A DNA stretch of 64,000 nt, taken from positions 1,098,109 through 1,162,108 of the forward strand of contig NZ_OY821667.1 in NCBI RefSeq assembly GCF_963682185.1, in the 5' to 3' direction. The notes beneath the pieces were generated by a model. It did not search any database and had not been told where the DNA came from. It saw nothing but the letters and a program-made list of their open reading frames with translations. Shown piece after piece: positions 37,539 to 46,462 of this stretch (position 1 is the first letter of the stretch; each line of letters starts with the position of its first letter). Source of the stretch: an uncultured Cohaesibacter sp. GTDB lineage: Bacteria; Pseudomonadota; Alphaproteobacteria; Rhizobiales; Cohaesibacteraceae. The position numbers were made by a program, and so were the translations under genes.

Positions 37539-37925
37539 TTACAAATCAACGATCACTTCAGTGAGCAAATTTTTGACATCCGTGGCAATCCCCATGAGGG
37601 CAGGATTCTCAACAGCACTCATGGATGCCAGCGGATCAATTGCGCTGACCTCTGTGCCATTTTCAACCGTCCGCAGAATAACGTTACAAGGCAGCATGGC
37701 TCCAATCTTGGGTTCTGCCATCATGGCCTTGTGCGCCATTTCCGGCTTGCAAGCACCTAAAATCTTATAGGGCGCAACATCCTCACCGAGTTTTTTCTTC
37801 AGCGTTTCCTTGACGTTGATTTCCGTCAGCACGCCAAACCCCTTGGCAGCGAGCGCTTCACGCACGCGTGGTTCGGCCTCTTCCACTGTCACGCCCGTTA
37901 GTACTTTATCGATTGTGTAATTCAT
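37539..37925 (-). CDS. DUF302 family protein
   Basis: 128 residues, no signal peptide. Family marks: VEEAEPRVREALAAKGFGVLTEINVKETLKKKLG, YKILGACKPEMAHKAM and MLPCNVILRTVENG. GGGGAG precedes the ATG. The family is often found beside metal and sulfur oxidation genes; here it lies divergent from a copper ATPase gene with 296 bases between starts. Function not known. Confidence 0.88.
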   Translation of the reverse strand: MNYTIDKVLTGVTVEEAEPRVREALAAKGFGVLTEINVKETLKKKLGEDVAPYKILGACKPEMAHKAMMAEPKIGAMLPCNVILRTVENGTEVSAIDPLASMSAVENPALMGIATDVKNLLTEVIVDL

Positions 37926-38111
37926 AGCATTTCTCCCCTTTCATGACGCCTGATGTGGGGGCGATGCCCCCGGTCATCAAGGAACCAAACACCCAAACAG
38001 CGGCAAGAACAAGACAGGATCGGCCCCATTTTTGGCTGATATGCCTGCGTCTTTAGACGTGAAAAAGAATTTTGCGCAAACAAAATCGGGAACAAAATCC
38101 CGCCCCCACCA

Positions 38112-38142
38112 TTGACCTTACAGTTGGTGGAGCCCCTATCTA
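38112..38142 (+). promoter_or_regulatory. MerR/CueR-type promoter of copper ATPase gene
   Basis: TTGACC (38112-38117) and TATCTA (38137-38142) are separated by 19 bp, longer than the usual 17 and typical of MerR-family activated promoters. The spacer carries an imperfect dyad (CCTTACAG-TTG-GTGGAGCC) resembling copper-responsive CueR/HmrR boxes. No merR-type gene is in the window. Confidence 0.55.
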
Positions 38143-38221
38143 GTATGCAACAACAAGAGCAATGAAACGCCCTCGTTCACCGCACAAGCAAATTGAAAGA
38201 ACAAAATGACAGGAGGCGTTT

Positions 38222-40666
38222 ATGTCCAGTCATACGCACGAACATCACAATCACTCACACTCTCATCATGACCATGATGGACAGCAAGGCGACCATAGTC
38301 ACCATGAGCATGGCCATCACGACCACCATGGTAATCATGCTCATCATCACGGACAGCAATCCCATGCAGAGCCGGGAGCCCAAACCGCGACTGACCCCGT
38401 ATGCGGGATGAGTGTAACAATCAAGCAAGACACGCGCTCGGAGCAGTATGACGGCGAAACCTATTATTTTTGTTCCGATGGTTGCCAGAGCAAATTCAAG
38501 GCCGATCCCTATTTCTACGCCTCGGGCAATGCCGAAAAGGCCAGCCAGCAGACCCAACCGGGAACGCAATGGACCTGCCCCATGCATCCAGAAATCATCC
38601 GCGACGAGCCCGGCTCCTGCCCCAAATGCGGCATGGCCTTGGAACCCACCGTACCATCTGATGAGCCCTCTAAAGAGCTGGTTGATTTCACACGTCGCCT
38701 CTGGATCAGTGTGGGCGCAGCAATCCCCTTGATGATCTTGACCATGGGGGGGATGGTCGGCCTGCCGGTGCGCGATTGGCTGGGCCATCAGCTGGCCGCC
38801 TATATCGAATTTGTCATCGCAACCCCCATCGTGCTCTGGGCAGCCCAACCATTCTTCAAGCGCGGCTTGGAGTCGATCAAGAATGTCTCGCCCAATATGT
38901 GGACGCTGATTTCTCTGGGCGTGGGTGCAGCCTATATCTATTCGCTCTTTGCAACGTTCCTGCCCGGCATCTTTCCCGAGCAATATCAAAGCGCGGAAGG
39001 CGTGAGCACTTATTTCGAGGCCTCCGTTGTCATTATCGCGCTGATCTTTGTGGGTCAGGTGCTCGAGTTGCGTGCCCGCGAGCGCACGGGCGACGCCATC
39101 CGGGCCCTGCTTGATCTCGCCCCCAAAACCGCACGCCGCATTCTGCCCGATGGCAGCGAATATGATGCACCGCTTGAGAATGTGGTCGAAGGAGATCTGC
39201 TGCGCGTCCGCCCCGGCGATAGCATCCCCGTGGATGGCGAAGTAACCGAGGGACACTCCTCCGTTGACGAAAGCATGATCACCGGCGAGCCGGTCCCGAT
39301 CGAGAAAAACGAAGGCGACGCAGTCACCGGCGGCACCATCAACAAGAACGGATCTCTGGCAATCAAGGCCACCCATATCGGCTCGGAGACGGTGCTGTCC
39401 CAGATCGTGGGCATGGTCTCCAGTGCGCGCCAATCCCGCGCGCCCATTCAGGGGTTGGCCGACAAGGTTTCATCCATCTTCGTGCCTGCCGTGGTCGCAG
39501 CCTCCCTTCTGGCCTTCGTCGTCTGGCTCATCTTTGGCCCCGAACCGGCGCTCGCCTTTGCCATCACATCGGCAGTCTCCGTTCTGATCGTGGCCTGCCC
39601 ATGCGCTCTGGGGCTGGCAACACCGATTTCCATCACCACGGGAGCAGGGCGCGGCGCTCAGGCTGGCGTACTGATCAAGGATGCTGAAGCGCTCGAGCGC
39701 ATGGCCCGCGTTGATACCGTGATCGTTGACAAGACCGGCACGCTCACCGAAGGCAAACCCAAGCTCACCGACGTGATTGCGCTAGGCGACAGACAAGAAG
39801 CCGATATTCTGGCCATCGCCGCCGCCCTTGAGCGCGGTTCCGAACACCCGCTTGCCGAAGCAATCGTCAGCGGTGCCCGGGAAAGAGACGCCGAGCGTCT
39901 GGACTCATCCGACTTTGAAGCCATGACCGGCAAGGGCGTCAAAGGCAAGGTGCAAGGAAAGCAAGTCGCCCTTGGCAACATCGCGATGCTGGAAGAACTA
40001 TCGATCAGCGCTGATGAAGCGCAGGAGCAGGCAGCAAGCCTTCAGGAAGAGGGCAAGACCGCCATGTTCATTGCCATCGATGGCACTCTGGCCGGTATGG
40101 TTGCCGTTGCCGACCCCATCAAGGAAACCACGCAGCAGGCAATCTCGGATCTGCATGACCTCGGCCTGACCGTCATCATGGCAACGGGCGACAATGAACG
40201 CACCGCCAAGGCCGTTGCTGAAAAGCTTGGCATAGATCAGGTGCGGGCGGGCGTTCTGCCCGAAGACAAGAAGGCACTGGTTGAAGAGCTGCATGCCAAT
40301 GGCGCTTATGTGGCCATGGCTGGCGACGGAGTGAATGACGCCCCTGCCCTTGCCGCAGCCGATGTAGGCATCGCCATGGGAACAGGCGCGGACGTCGCCA
40401 TGGAGAGCGCTGGTATCACGCTACTGAGCGGTGATCTGGCTGGCATTGTCAGAGCCCGCAAACTGGCGACCAAGACGCTGCGCAACATCAAGCAGAATCT
40501 GTTCTTCGCCTTCGTCTACAACTCCGCAGGCGTTCCGGTAGCGGCAGGCATTCTCTATCCGGTCTTTGGCCTGTTGCTCTCGCCCATGTTTGCCGCAGCA
40601 GCCATGAGCTTGTCGTCCGTATCGGTCATCGCCAACGCCCTGCGGCTCAGGCAAGCCAAGCTATGA
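38222..40666 (+). CDS. copA: Copper-transporting P1B-type ATPase
   Basis: 814 residues. N-terminal order: His-rich segment (22 His in the first 48 residues), YHS-like domain (about 56-100; [18 protein letters not shown]), heavy-metal-binding domain (about 115-142; [17 protein letters not shown]), then the pump. The pump shows the TGES-type loop as [13 protein letters not shown] in [11 protein letters not shown] (near 460), DKTGTLTEG (near 502), the HP locus ([10 protein letters not shown]) and [14 protein letters not shown] implies Cu(I) export. There is no HMA/CXXC domain of the classic kind. AGGAGG precedes the ATG. Confidence 0.93.
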   Translation: MSSHTHEHHNHSHSHHDHDGQQGDHSHHEHGHHDHHGNHAHHHGQQSHAEPGAQTATDPVCGMSVTIKQDTRSEQYDGETYYFCSDGCQSKFKADPYFYASGNAEKASQQTQPGTQWTCPMHPEIIRDEPGSCPKCGMALEPTVPSDEPSKELVDFTRRLWISVGAAIPLMILTMGGMVGLPVRDWLGHQLAAYIEFVIATPIVLWAAQPFFKRGLESIKNVSPNMWTLISLGVGAAYIYSLFATFLPGIFPEQYQSAEGVSTYFEASVVIIALIFVGQVLELRARERTGDAIRALLDLAPKTARRILPDGSEYDAPLENVVEGDLLRVRPGDSIPVDGEVTEGHSSVDESMITGEPVPIEKNEGDAVTGGTINKNGSLAIKATHIGSETVLSQIVGMVSSARQSRAPIQGLADKVSSIFVPAVVAASLLAFVVWLIFGPEPALAFAITSAVSVLIVACPCALGLATPISITTGAGRGAQAGVLIKDAEALERMARVDTVIVDKTGTLTEGKPKLTDVIALGDRQEADILAIAAALERGSEHPLAEAIVSGARERDAERLDSSDFEAMTGKGVKGKVQGKQVALGNIAMLEELSISADEAQEQAASLQEEGKTAMFIAIDGTLAGMVAVADPIKETTQQAISDLHDLGLTVIMATGDNERTAKAVAEKLGIDQVRAGVLPEDKKALVEELHANGAYVAMAGDGVNDAPALAAADVGIAMGTGADVAMESAGITLLSGDLAGIVRARKLATKTLRNIKQNLFFAFVYNSAGVPVAAGILYPVFGLLLSPMFAAAAMSLSSVSVIANALRLRQAKL

Positions 40667-41055
40667 AACAGAGAAGGGAAAAATGAGAAAATGAAGCCAT
40701 GCATGATCTATACCGCCTCGCGATTTTGTGACCGCTACAGTCATGATTTTATGGCACTATCGCCTCAAACTGAAAATCGCCTCGCAAAAGGTGCGTAAAA
40801 CCAGAAGCAATCAACCTTGCCACCGGAAAAACACGAACCACACATTCAAGAGCCTGCCACACACTTTATTTGATTGAACGGATTTCCTTTTCGCAAGGCA
40901 AGACTGTTTTGAAGAAATGGTCAGGAACACCTTTTGGCCACCATTTCCTCATAACGGAAAGCGGCGACTGACCATTTGTTGCTGACTGATTCTAAAAAGA
41001 CGGCTTTCCTTCAAGCAAGAAGCACAAAGACCCGGTTCGAAATGAGTTAAATGAA
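40667..41055. other. Intergenic region downstream of copA
   Basis: 389 bases. A 35-codon frame from ATG 40691 with AGGGA-like sequence upstream is open but unsupported. GAAATGGT/ACCATTTC (about 40914-40947) could form a loose hairpin. No clear terminator for copA. Confidence 0.4.
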
Positions 41056-41760
41056 ATGATAAAAGAAAAACAAACCCCGCCATCTCATTCCTCCGAACAA
41101 GGGATGACCTCTCGCCGCCAGTTTCTGAGCGGCAGTGCCATTTTGGCCGCAGGGCTTCTAAGTGCCTGTAGCTCACGCACACGCAAACCGCTCTCCCCTC
41201 CGGGTCTTGACCGCCCCTACAGCGCCATGTATGGCCCGTTGCCAGATGAGCGCTTTCCCTTGCCTGCCGTTGACTTGCGCAAGATAGACAAAGCGTTTCT
41301 GCGCCGCGAAGTCTTCTATCCTACCAGCGAGAAGGTCGGCACTCTGGTGGTCGATACCAGCAACTATTATCTCTATCTGGTGCAGGAAAATGGCACAGCG
41401 ATGCGTTATGGCGTCGGTCTGGGACGGGCGGGCTTTGAATGGTCGGGTCGCGCCACGGTAGCCCGAAAGGCCGTATGGCCCAAATGGACACCACCTGAAG
41501 AAATGATCGAGCGGCAGCCAGAGTTGGAAAAATGGAGCTGGAGAAATGGCGGCATGCCTCCAGGACCGACCAACCCTCTTGGCGCACGTGCGCTCTATAT
41601 CTATCAGGATGGCCGCGACACGCTCTATCGCCTCCATGGCAGCGCAGAAACATGGTCTATCGGCCGCGCCGTGTCATCAGGCTGTGTGCGCCTGCTCAAC
41701 CACGATATCATCGATCTGCACAGACGGGTTCCCACCCCGTCCCCGATTGTGGTTCTGTAG
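41056..41760 (+). CDS. L,D-transpeptidase (YkuD family), Tat-exported lipoprotein-like
   Basis: 234 residues. The N-terminus carries a twin-arginine signal SRRQFLSGSAILAAGLLSACSS whose end also fits a lipobox (LSAC). The YkuD catalytic motif is HGSAETWSIGRAVSSGCVRLLNHD (His, Ser-x-Gly-Cys-x-Arg). Such enzymes make 3-3 cross-links in peptidoglycan or attach outer membrane proteins to it. An ATG at codon 17, just before the twin arginines, could also be used. Standalone gene. Confidence 0.92.
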   Translation: MIKEKQTPPSHSSEQGMTSRRQFLSGSAILAAGLLSACSSRTRKPLSPPGLDRPYSAMYGPLPDERFPLPAVDLRKIDKAFLRREVFYPTSEKVGTLVVDTSNYYLYLVQENGTAMRYGVGLGRAGFEWSGRATVARKAVWPKWTPPEEMIERQPELEKWSWRNGGMPPGPTNPLGARALYIYQDGRDTLYRLHGSAETWSIGRAVSSGCVRLLNHDIIDLHRRVPTPSPIVVL

Positions 41761-41784
41761 GGATACCCTCAAAGCAATAGTGAG

Positions 41785-41808
41785 AGATCGGGCAAACATG
41801 CCCGATCT
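41785..41808. terminator. Hairpin between convergent L,D-transpeptidase and LysR genes
   Basis: AGATCGGGC pairs with GCCCGATCT around a 6-base loop; weak T content afterwards, so probably a terminator for both strands. Confidence 0.65.
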
Positions 41809-41892
41809 TGCTTCCCTCTTCGCTTTCCCAAGACAAACCAACGACCAGATCCGACAGGCGCCCAAGCTGAGCAGGTCTATCTGCAGGTGCCC

Positions 41893-42780
41893 CTAGAGCA
41901 CTCTTTGGCACAGGTGCAAAAACTCATGGGCCGCCGGGCTGAGTGCCCGTTCCTTATGACTGAGCGCCATAAAATCTCGCGGCGGAAATGGCACATCGGC
42001 AAAGGCAATCTGGCCGGTTGCCACAAGCGGTCCGGCTGCCATTCTGGAGACAGCTCCGGCATAATCACTTCCCACCAAGGAGGACAGCACAGCCTCGTTG
42101 CTGGGAAATTCCATAGCAATGTTAATTGCTTCAAGAGATACACCAAGATTGCTCATGGCCGTTTCAAAGGTGGACCGTGTGCCCGATCCCGGCTCTCGCA
42201 TGACCCACCGTGTGCGCTTGATCAGGCCTAGCCAGTCCTGCTCGCCAGCTTTGGCTAGCAAATGATCCGGCGAAACCACGATAGCGATTTCATCGTCAGC
42301 CAACTTGGTAGCGTGTAAAAAAGGCGCATCAATATCCCCTTCGATAAAGCCGATTTCCGCCTGCCCCTCTTCTATGGCGCGGGTAACTGTTTGGGTATTG
42401 CCCACCGTCAAACGGAGGTCGATGGCAGGATAAAGATCATGAAAATGCACCATGCGCGAGGGCAGCCAATAACTGGCAATCGTCTGGCTGGCATGGATAT
42501 GCAACACGCCGCGTTTCAAGCCGCCCAGTTCGCTCAGCACCAACGCCGCAGCATTTGCCCGCGCCAACGTGGCCTTCGCTTCCTTGAGAAAAAGCCGCCC
42601 CGCCTGGGTGAGTTCAATGCCCCGCCCAACGCGATTGAACAGTTTGACATTATGAAAGCCTTCCAATGCCTTGATAGACGCGCTCACCGCCGATGGCGTG
42701 AGCCCAACCGCATCCGCTGCGCGCGTAATATGCTGTCGCTCGGCCACGGCGACAAAAATCGAGAGTTGCTCAAGGGTCAT
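41893..42780 (-). CDS. LysR-family transcriptional regulator
   Basis: 295 residues. N-terminal winged helix (about 1-60: MTLEQLSIFVAVAERQHITRAADAVGLTPSAVSASIKALE) and a LysR substrate-binding domain. It resembles CysB/YeiE-type members that sit beside YeiH exporters, and is divergent from one here with 107 bases between starts, so that gene is the likely target. Start is ATG 42780; a longer frame would need TTG 42792. Confidence 0.9.
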   Translation of the reverse strand: MTLEQLSIFVAVAERQHITRAADAVGLTPSAVSASIKALEGFHNVKLFNRVGRGIELTQAGRLFLKEAKATLARANAAALVLSELGGLKRGVLHIHASQTIASYWLPSRMVHFHDLYPAIDLRLTVGNTQTVTRAIEEGQAEIGFIEGDIDAPFLHATKLADDEIAIVVSPDHLLAKAGEQDWLGLIKRTRWVMREPGSGTRSTFETAMSNLGVSLEAINIAMEFPSNEAVLSSLVGSDYAGAVSRMAAGPLVATGQIAFADVPFPPRDFMALSHKERALSPAAHEFLHLCQRVL

Positions 42781-42887
42781 CAAACCATCCAATTCTATTA
42801 CATGGAATATACTATATTATTCGATATTTTTGAATGAAAATTTGTGAGATGGTGCCGCGAATTTTCAAGACTTCCAAAGAGATAACA

Positions 42888-43919
42888 ATGCGAATCTGGC
42901 ACTATACTCAATCCATTCTCCCCGGCTTCTTTCTATGTTGCCTTATCACGATTTTGGCCTATGGCGTCGAATGGGTAGAAATACGCCTCACCGGCCACCG
43001 CCTGATGGATGCCCTTGTCTTTTCCATCATATTGGGCACAGCAGCCCACTCCATCCTCGGCCTCAATCCGATATTCAAAAAGGGCGTCAATTTTTCGGCC
43101 AAATATCTGCTCGAACTTGCCATCGTACTGCTGGGGGCGTCTGTCAGCCTGACCATCATCCAGACATTAGGCCCGCTTCTGCTGCTGGTGGTTATCGTCA
43201 TTGTGACCATTGCCATTATCTCCAGCTACACCATCGGCAGAGTGTTGGGATTGCCCGAGAAGCAGGCGCTTCTGGTGGCCTGCGGCAACTCGATTTGCGG
43301 CAACTCCGCCATTGTCGCAATCGCGCCCGTTATCGAAGCCGATTCCGACGATATTGCATCTGCCATTGCCTTCTCCGCTACGCTGGGCATTATCGTGGTG
43401 TTGGCCCTTCCCGCCTTTGCCAATGCCTTTGCCATCGATCCCCACCGCTTCGGCATCTTCGCTGGCATGACCGTTTACGCAGTGCCGCAGGTGCTGGCGG
43501 CAACGGCTCCGGTCAGCACCATCAGCGTCCATTTCGGAACGCTGGTCAAACTGATGCGCGTCTTGATGCTTGGACCGGTCATTCTGGTGCTAGGCTTTCG
43601 CACCGGACGCAAGGCTGAACTGGCCGCCGAAAGAAGCACCGGAAAAAGCCTTAAATTCCGGCAACTGGTGCCATGGTTCATCATCGGCTTTTTCCTGATG
43701 ATTGCGCTTCAATCCCTGGGCGCTATACCGGCCGCCGTGATGCCTCCCATCAAGGATGTCACCACCCTGCTGACCATTCTTTCCATGGCGGGATTGGGTT
43801 TGATGGTGGATGTTAAATCGGTCTTTGCCTCAAGCGGACGCGTATTGGCGACCGGTTTCCTGTCGATCCTGCTTCTGGGAGCACTCGGCGCGTCCGCGAT
43901 CGCGCTGCTGTCACTTTGA
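42888..43919 (+). CDS. YeiH/PSE family putative sulfate exporter
   Basis: 343 residues, about ten hydrophobic segments. Family blocks: LAIVLLGASVSL, CGNSICGNSAIVAIAPVI, FSATLGIIVVLALPAF and GMTVYAVPQVLAA. These proteins belong to the UPF0324/PSE group; export of sulfate or sulfonate-derived anions is proposed, not shown. ATG 42888 with AAAGAGAT upstream is preferred over ATG 42834, whose extra residues are not hydrophobic. Controlled probably by the divergent LysR protein. Confidence 0.85.
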   Translation: MRIWHYTQSILPGFFLCCLITILAYGVEWVEIRLTGHRLMDALVFSIILGTAAHSILGLNPIFKKGVNFSAKYLLELAIVLLGASVSLTIIQTLGPLLLLVVIVIVTIAIISSYTIGRVLGLPEKQALLVACGNSICGNSAIVAIAPVIEADSDDIASAIAFSATLGIIVVLALPAFANAFAIDPHRFGIFAGMTVYAVPQVLAATAPVSTISVHFGTLVKLMRVLMLGPVILVLGFRTGRKAELAAERSTGKSLKFRQLVPWFIIGFFLMIALQSLGAIPAAVMPPIKDVTTLLTILSMAGLGLMVDVKSVFASSGRVLATGFLSILLLGALGASAIALLSL

Positions 43920-43960
43920 CAGGAGGCCTCGAACGCCAAGCCAACATCCCAAGACCAAGA

Positions 43961-43980
43961 GCAAAAGCAAAAGCAAAAGC
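43961..43980. repeat. Short tandem repeat (GCAAAA)3
   Basis: Three copies of GCAAAA plus GC, in the spacer after the YeiH-type gene. Confidence 0.85.
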
Positions 43981-43995
43981 ACATACCTATAGAAA

Positions 43996-44027
43996 AAAGG
44001 CGGATTGCATATGAGCAATCCGCCTTT
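43996..44027. terminator. Terminator between convergent YeiH-type and Zn dehydrogenase genes
   Basis: AAAGGCGGATTGC pairs with GCAATCCGCCTTT around a 6-base loop; A/T-runs on both sides make it bidirectional. Confidence 0.9.
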
Positions 44028-44082
44028 GATAGTTTAAGTGCTTATCATTATTATGCGGGGACCGTTCCCGGCTGAACGAGCC

Positions 44083-45102
44083 TTAAAGCTCTACAACCAG
44101 TTTCAGAACGTCATTTTTATTGGCTTCCCAATAAGGCAGTACGTCAGCAGCTTCATCCATCGGGAAAGTCTTGGTGATCAGTGAGTCCATTTTGTCACCG
44201 ATCTTCAGCAGGGCTTCGATCACGGCGTCAAAATCCGGACGCATTGCGTTACGGGAGCCCATAATGTCCAGTTCTTTAAGGTTGAAGAACTTGGTTTCAT
44301 AGGTAACCGGAGCCTTGGAATATCCGACATAAACCACACGGCCAGCAAAACAGGCAGCATCAATGGCCGTGGTGAAGGTGATCGGCAGACCGACAGCCTC
44401 AATCACGACATTTGCCCCATCATCGTTGGTCAATTCATTGACTTTTTTGACAAGCTCTTCACCACTAAGGGTCAGGAATTCGCTTGCACCAACGAGCTTG
44501 GCAATTTCTTCTTTTTCAGGGCTCAGATCAACAGCAATCACGCGAGCGCCACGCGCTGCAGCGCCCATGATGGCACCAACACCGATCATGCCGCAGCCCA
44601 TCACAACAACCGTGTCAGTTGCTTCTACGCGACCACGAGACACAGCGTGGAAACCAACAGAAAGCGGCTCCACCAGAACCTGGCGTTTCGGAGACAGGCT
44701 TTCATTCGGTACAACGCAGTCAGCACGGATAACCATTTTCTCACGCAGCGCACCGTCGCGCTGCACACCGAGCGTTTCGTTGTAACGGCATGCATTCGGG
44801 CGACCGGCGCGGCAGCTGCTGCAATGGCCGCAAGCAGAATAAGGCCACAGGATAACGGACTGGCCGATCTTGATCTCGTCGCCAACATTGGCCCCTTTTT
44901 CTACCACAAAACCGGATGCTTCATGGCCCGGAATACGAGGCAGCTGAACCAGTGGGTTCTTGCCCATATAGGTGTTGAGGTCACTACCACAGAAACCGAC
45001 ATAGGCGATGTCAACGACAACATCATCAGGGCCCATTGTCATCGGTTCGACGTCACGAACCTCACTCTTTTCTGCGTCAACAATGCAAAGTGCTTTCATC
45101 AC
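44083..45102 (-). CDS. Zn-dependent alcohol dehydrogenase, uronate-cluster (possible L-galactonate/L-gulonate-type 5-dehydrogenase)
   Basis: 339 residues of the medium-chain family. Catalytic zinc site: CGSD near residue 38 and GHEASG near 60; structural zinc Cys set in SACGHCSSCRAGRPNAC; NAD-binding VVMGCGMIGVGA. The C-terminal part with LKELDIMGSRNAMRPDF is like polyol/aldonate dehydrogenases such as LgoD. AAGGAG lies eight bases before the ATG. The shared operator motif at 45427-45439 and the divergent GntR gene tie it to the hexuronate genes. Exact substrate not determined. Confidence 0.85.
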   Translation of the reverse strand: MMKALCIVDAEKSEVRDVEPMTMGPDDVVVDIAYVGFCGSDLNTYMGKNPLVQLPRIPGHEASGFVVEKGANVGDEIKIGQSVILWPYSACGHCSSCRAGRPNACRYNETLGVQRDGALREKMVIRADCVVPNESLSPKRQVLVEPLSVGFHAVSRGRVEATDTVVVMGCGMIGVGAIMGAAARGARVIAVDLSPEKEEIAKLVGASEFLTLSGEELVKKVNELTNDDGANVVIEAVGLPITFTTAIDAACFAGRVVYVGYSKAPVTYETKFFNLKELDIMGSRNAMRPDFDAVIEALLKIGDKMDSLITKTFPMDEAADVLPYWEANKNDVLKLVVEL

Positions 45103-45171
45103 TTATCTCCTTAGCGATTATCTTCTTCCAGAGCAGACTCCTGCCCTTTATTCTTGGTCCGGAATTTCATA

Positions 45172-45293
45172 CCCGAGCGGGAGCCCAAAGGGTCTCCCCT
45201 TATGGAGGGTAAAGGAGAAAACACCTTCGTCTTGGGAGGCGATTTAAACCCTACATACGCGTGACATGCAGGGTCAGGTCTCAACCGCTCGGG
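45172..45293. other. 122-bp segment with terminal 9-bp inverted repeats in the dehydrogenase leader
   Basis: CCCGAGCGG (45172-45180) and CCGCTCGGG (45285-45293) bound a segment with internal complementary parts (for example CTCC...GGAG). If the promoter at 45415-45444 is used, it lies in the 5' untranslated RNA of the Zn dehydrogenase gene. It could be a leader RNA structure or a small dispersed element. A 61-codon minus-strand frame through it is thought non-coding. Confidence 0.35.
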
Positions 45294-45414
45294 CATGTTG
45301 GGAAATCCAGATTAGTAGTTTTCTGGATAAGACCCCATATAGCTCCTATGTTTCATTGCAGAAGAACGAAATTTCACGTATCTTTTGCAAAAATTTTGTA
45401 AATTGATAGGATGT

Positions 45415-45444
45415 TTTATCCCATAATCATAGGATGAATGTCAA
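45415..45444 (-). promoter_or_regulatory. Promoter and operator of Zn dehydrogenase gene
   Basis: Minus strand: TTGACA (45444-45439), 18-bp spacer, GATAAA (45420-45415). The spacer contains TTCATCCTATGA, and the dyad ATCCCATAATCATAGGAT spans 45418-45435. The same 13-mer ATTCATCCTATGA recurs in the uxaA promoter. A repressor here would block RNA polymerase. Confidence 0.6.
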
Positions 45445-45565
45445 GATAAAGACACAGGATGAGCACAGAATCCGATAAATTATAACAATAGATAGGATCA
45501 TTGACTTACACAGGCAAATTGATCATGTTACAGCTATTCAGTTTTCAAATGAGGTACCCACGCAC

Positions 45566-46294
45566 ATGAGCAGCCCCAAGGTAGATCTGGCTATTTCATT
45601 GGTTCAGGATTTGATTCGATCTGGAAAAATCAAACCCGGAGATCGCCTTCCAAATGAAGCCGAGTTTTCTACGCAACTCGGCGTTTCACGCAATTCCCTG
45701 CGTGAGGCCGTTCGTGCAATGAGCGCCATGAAAATTCTCGAGGCCAGACAAGGCGATGGCACCTATGTCTCGGGTCTTGACCCGACCCAGATGATTGAAA
45801 CTCTGCGCTTTGCGGTGGATGTCTCCGGACCGGAATCTGTTTTGTGGTTCCTTGAAATCCGCATCTTGATGGAACTACACACAACGGCCATCGCTGCGGC
45901 ACGACGCACAAAGGCGGATCTGGATCGGCTCAAACAATGCCATCAGGCGATGCTGAATGCCGAGGATACGGACACACTTCTCAAGAAGGACTCCGAGTTC
46001 CACCGCATCATCGCAGAAACAACTCAAAACCCCATCATGATCTCGCTGCTCAATGTGGTCTCGGCCCCGGCCCTCAGGGCTCGTATATGGCGCAACCGCA
46101 TGACGGAAAGTGCGACCAACAATTTGCGTATAGAGCATGAAGCGGTTTTGAACTGCATCGAAGCGCAGGATGTCGAGGGTGCCAAATATGCCATGTATAC
46201 CCATGTCAGCGGCGTGCAGGCATGGGTCAAGGCGCATCCTGATTTCTTCTCTAACCAGGAAGAACCGATCGACACATCAAAGCCAGCCAAATAA
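45566..46294 (+). CDS. FadR-type (FCD) GntR transcriptional regulator
   Basis: 242 residues. N-terminal winged helix (about 5-72: LIRSGKIKPGDRLPNEAEFSTQLGVSRNSLREAVRAMS) and a C-terminal all-helical FCD ligand domain (about 95-225) with the metal/acid-binding His and Asp pattern (LEIRILMELHTTAIA, FHRIIAETTQNP). Members such as UxuR, ExuR and LgoR sense uronates or aldonates. Placed divergent from the Zn dehydrogenase and ahead of TRAP and uxa genes, it is the best candidate to bind the shared TTCATCCYATGA motif. Upstream TTGACT at 45503 may be its -35. Confidence 0.9.
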   Translation: MSSPKVDLAISLVQDLIRSGKIKPGDRLPNEAEFSTQLGVSRNSLREAVRAMSAMKILEARQGDGTYVSGLDPTQMIETLRFAVDVSGPESVLWFLEIRILMELHTTAIAAARRTKADLDRLKQCHQAMLNAEDTDTLLKKDSEFHRIIAETTQNPIMISLLNVVSAPALRARIWRNRMTESATNNLRIEHEAVLNCIEAQDVEGAKYAMYTHVSGVQAWVKAHPDFFSNQEEPIDTSKPAK

Positions 46295-46411
46295 CCGGGT
46301 TGAGCCCATTGACGGTTAAGGTGCGCGATCAAGGCATTGATCTGCGTTAAGCATCTCGTTTCATCTGTGATCTGCTGTAACCGTACTCTTACACGCTGCT
46401 TATTAAACAAG

Positions 46412-46443
46412 AAAAGCCCCGCAGTCAGACTGCGGGGCTTTTT
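46412..46443. terminator. Terminator between convergent GntR and dctM genes
   Basis: AAAAGCCCCGCAGT pairs with ACTGCGGGGCTTTTT; long GC-rich stem with A/T-runs on both sides. Confidence 0.93.
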
Positions 46444-46462
46444 GATTGTCTCGGGAGATCCC

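Noticed and set aside
40691-40798. 35-codon frame after copA
   Set aside because: Weak ribosome site and no hydrophobic or other feature; could not be separated from chance.
45111-45296. 61-codon minus-strand frame ahead of the Zn dehydrogenase gene
   Set aside because: No ribosome site, and it crosses the inverted-repeat segment; composition unlike a protein. Treated as leader sequence.
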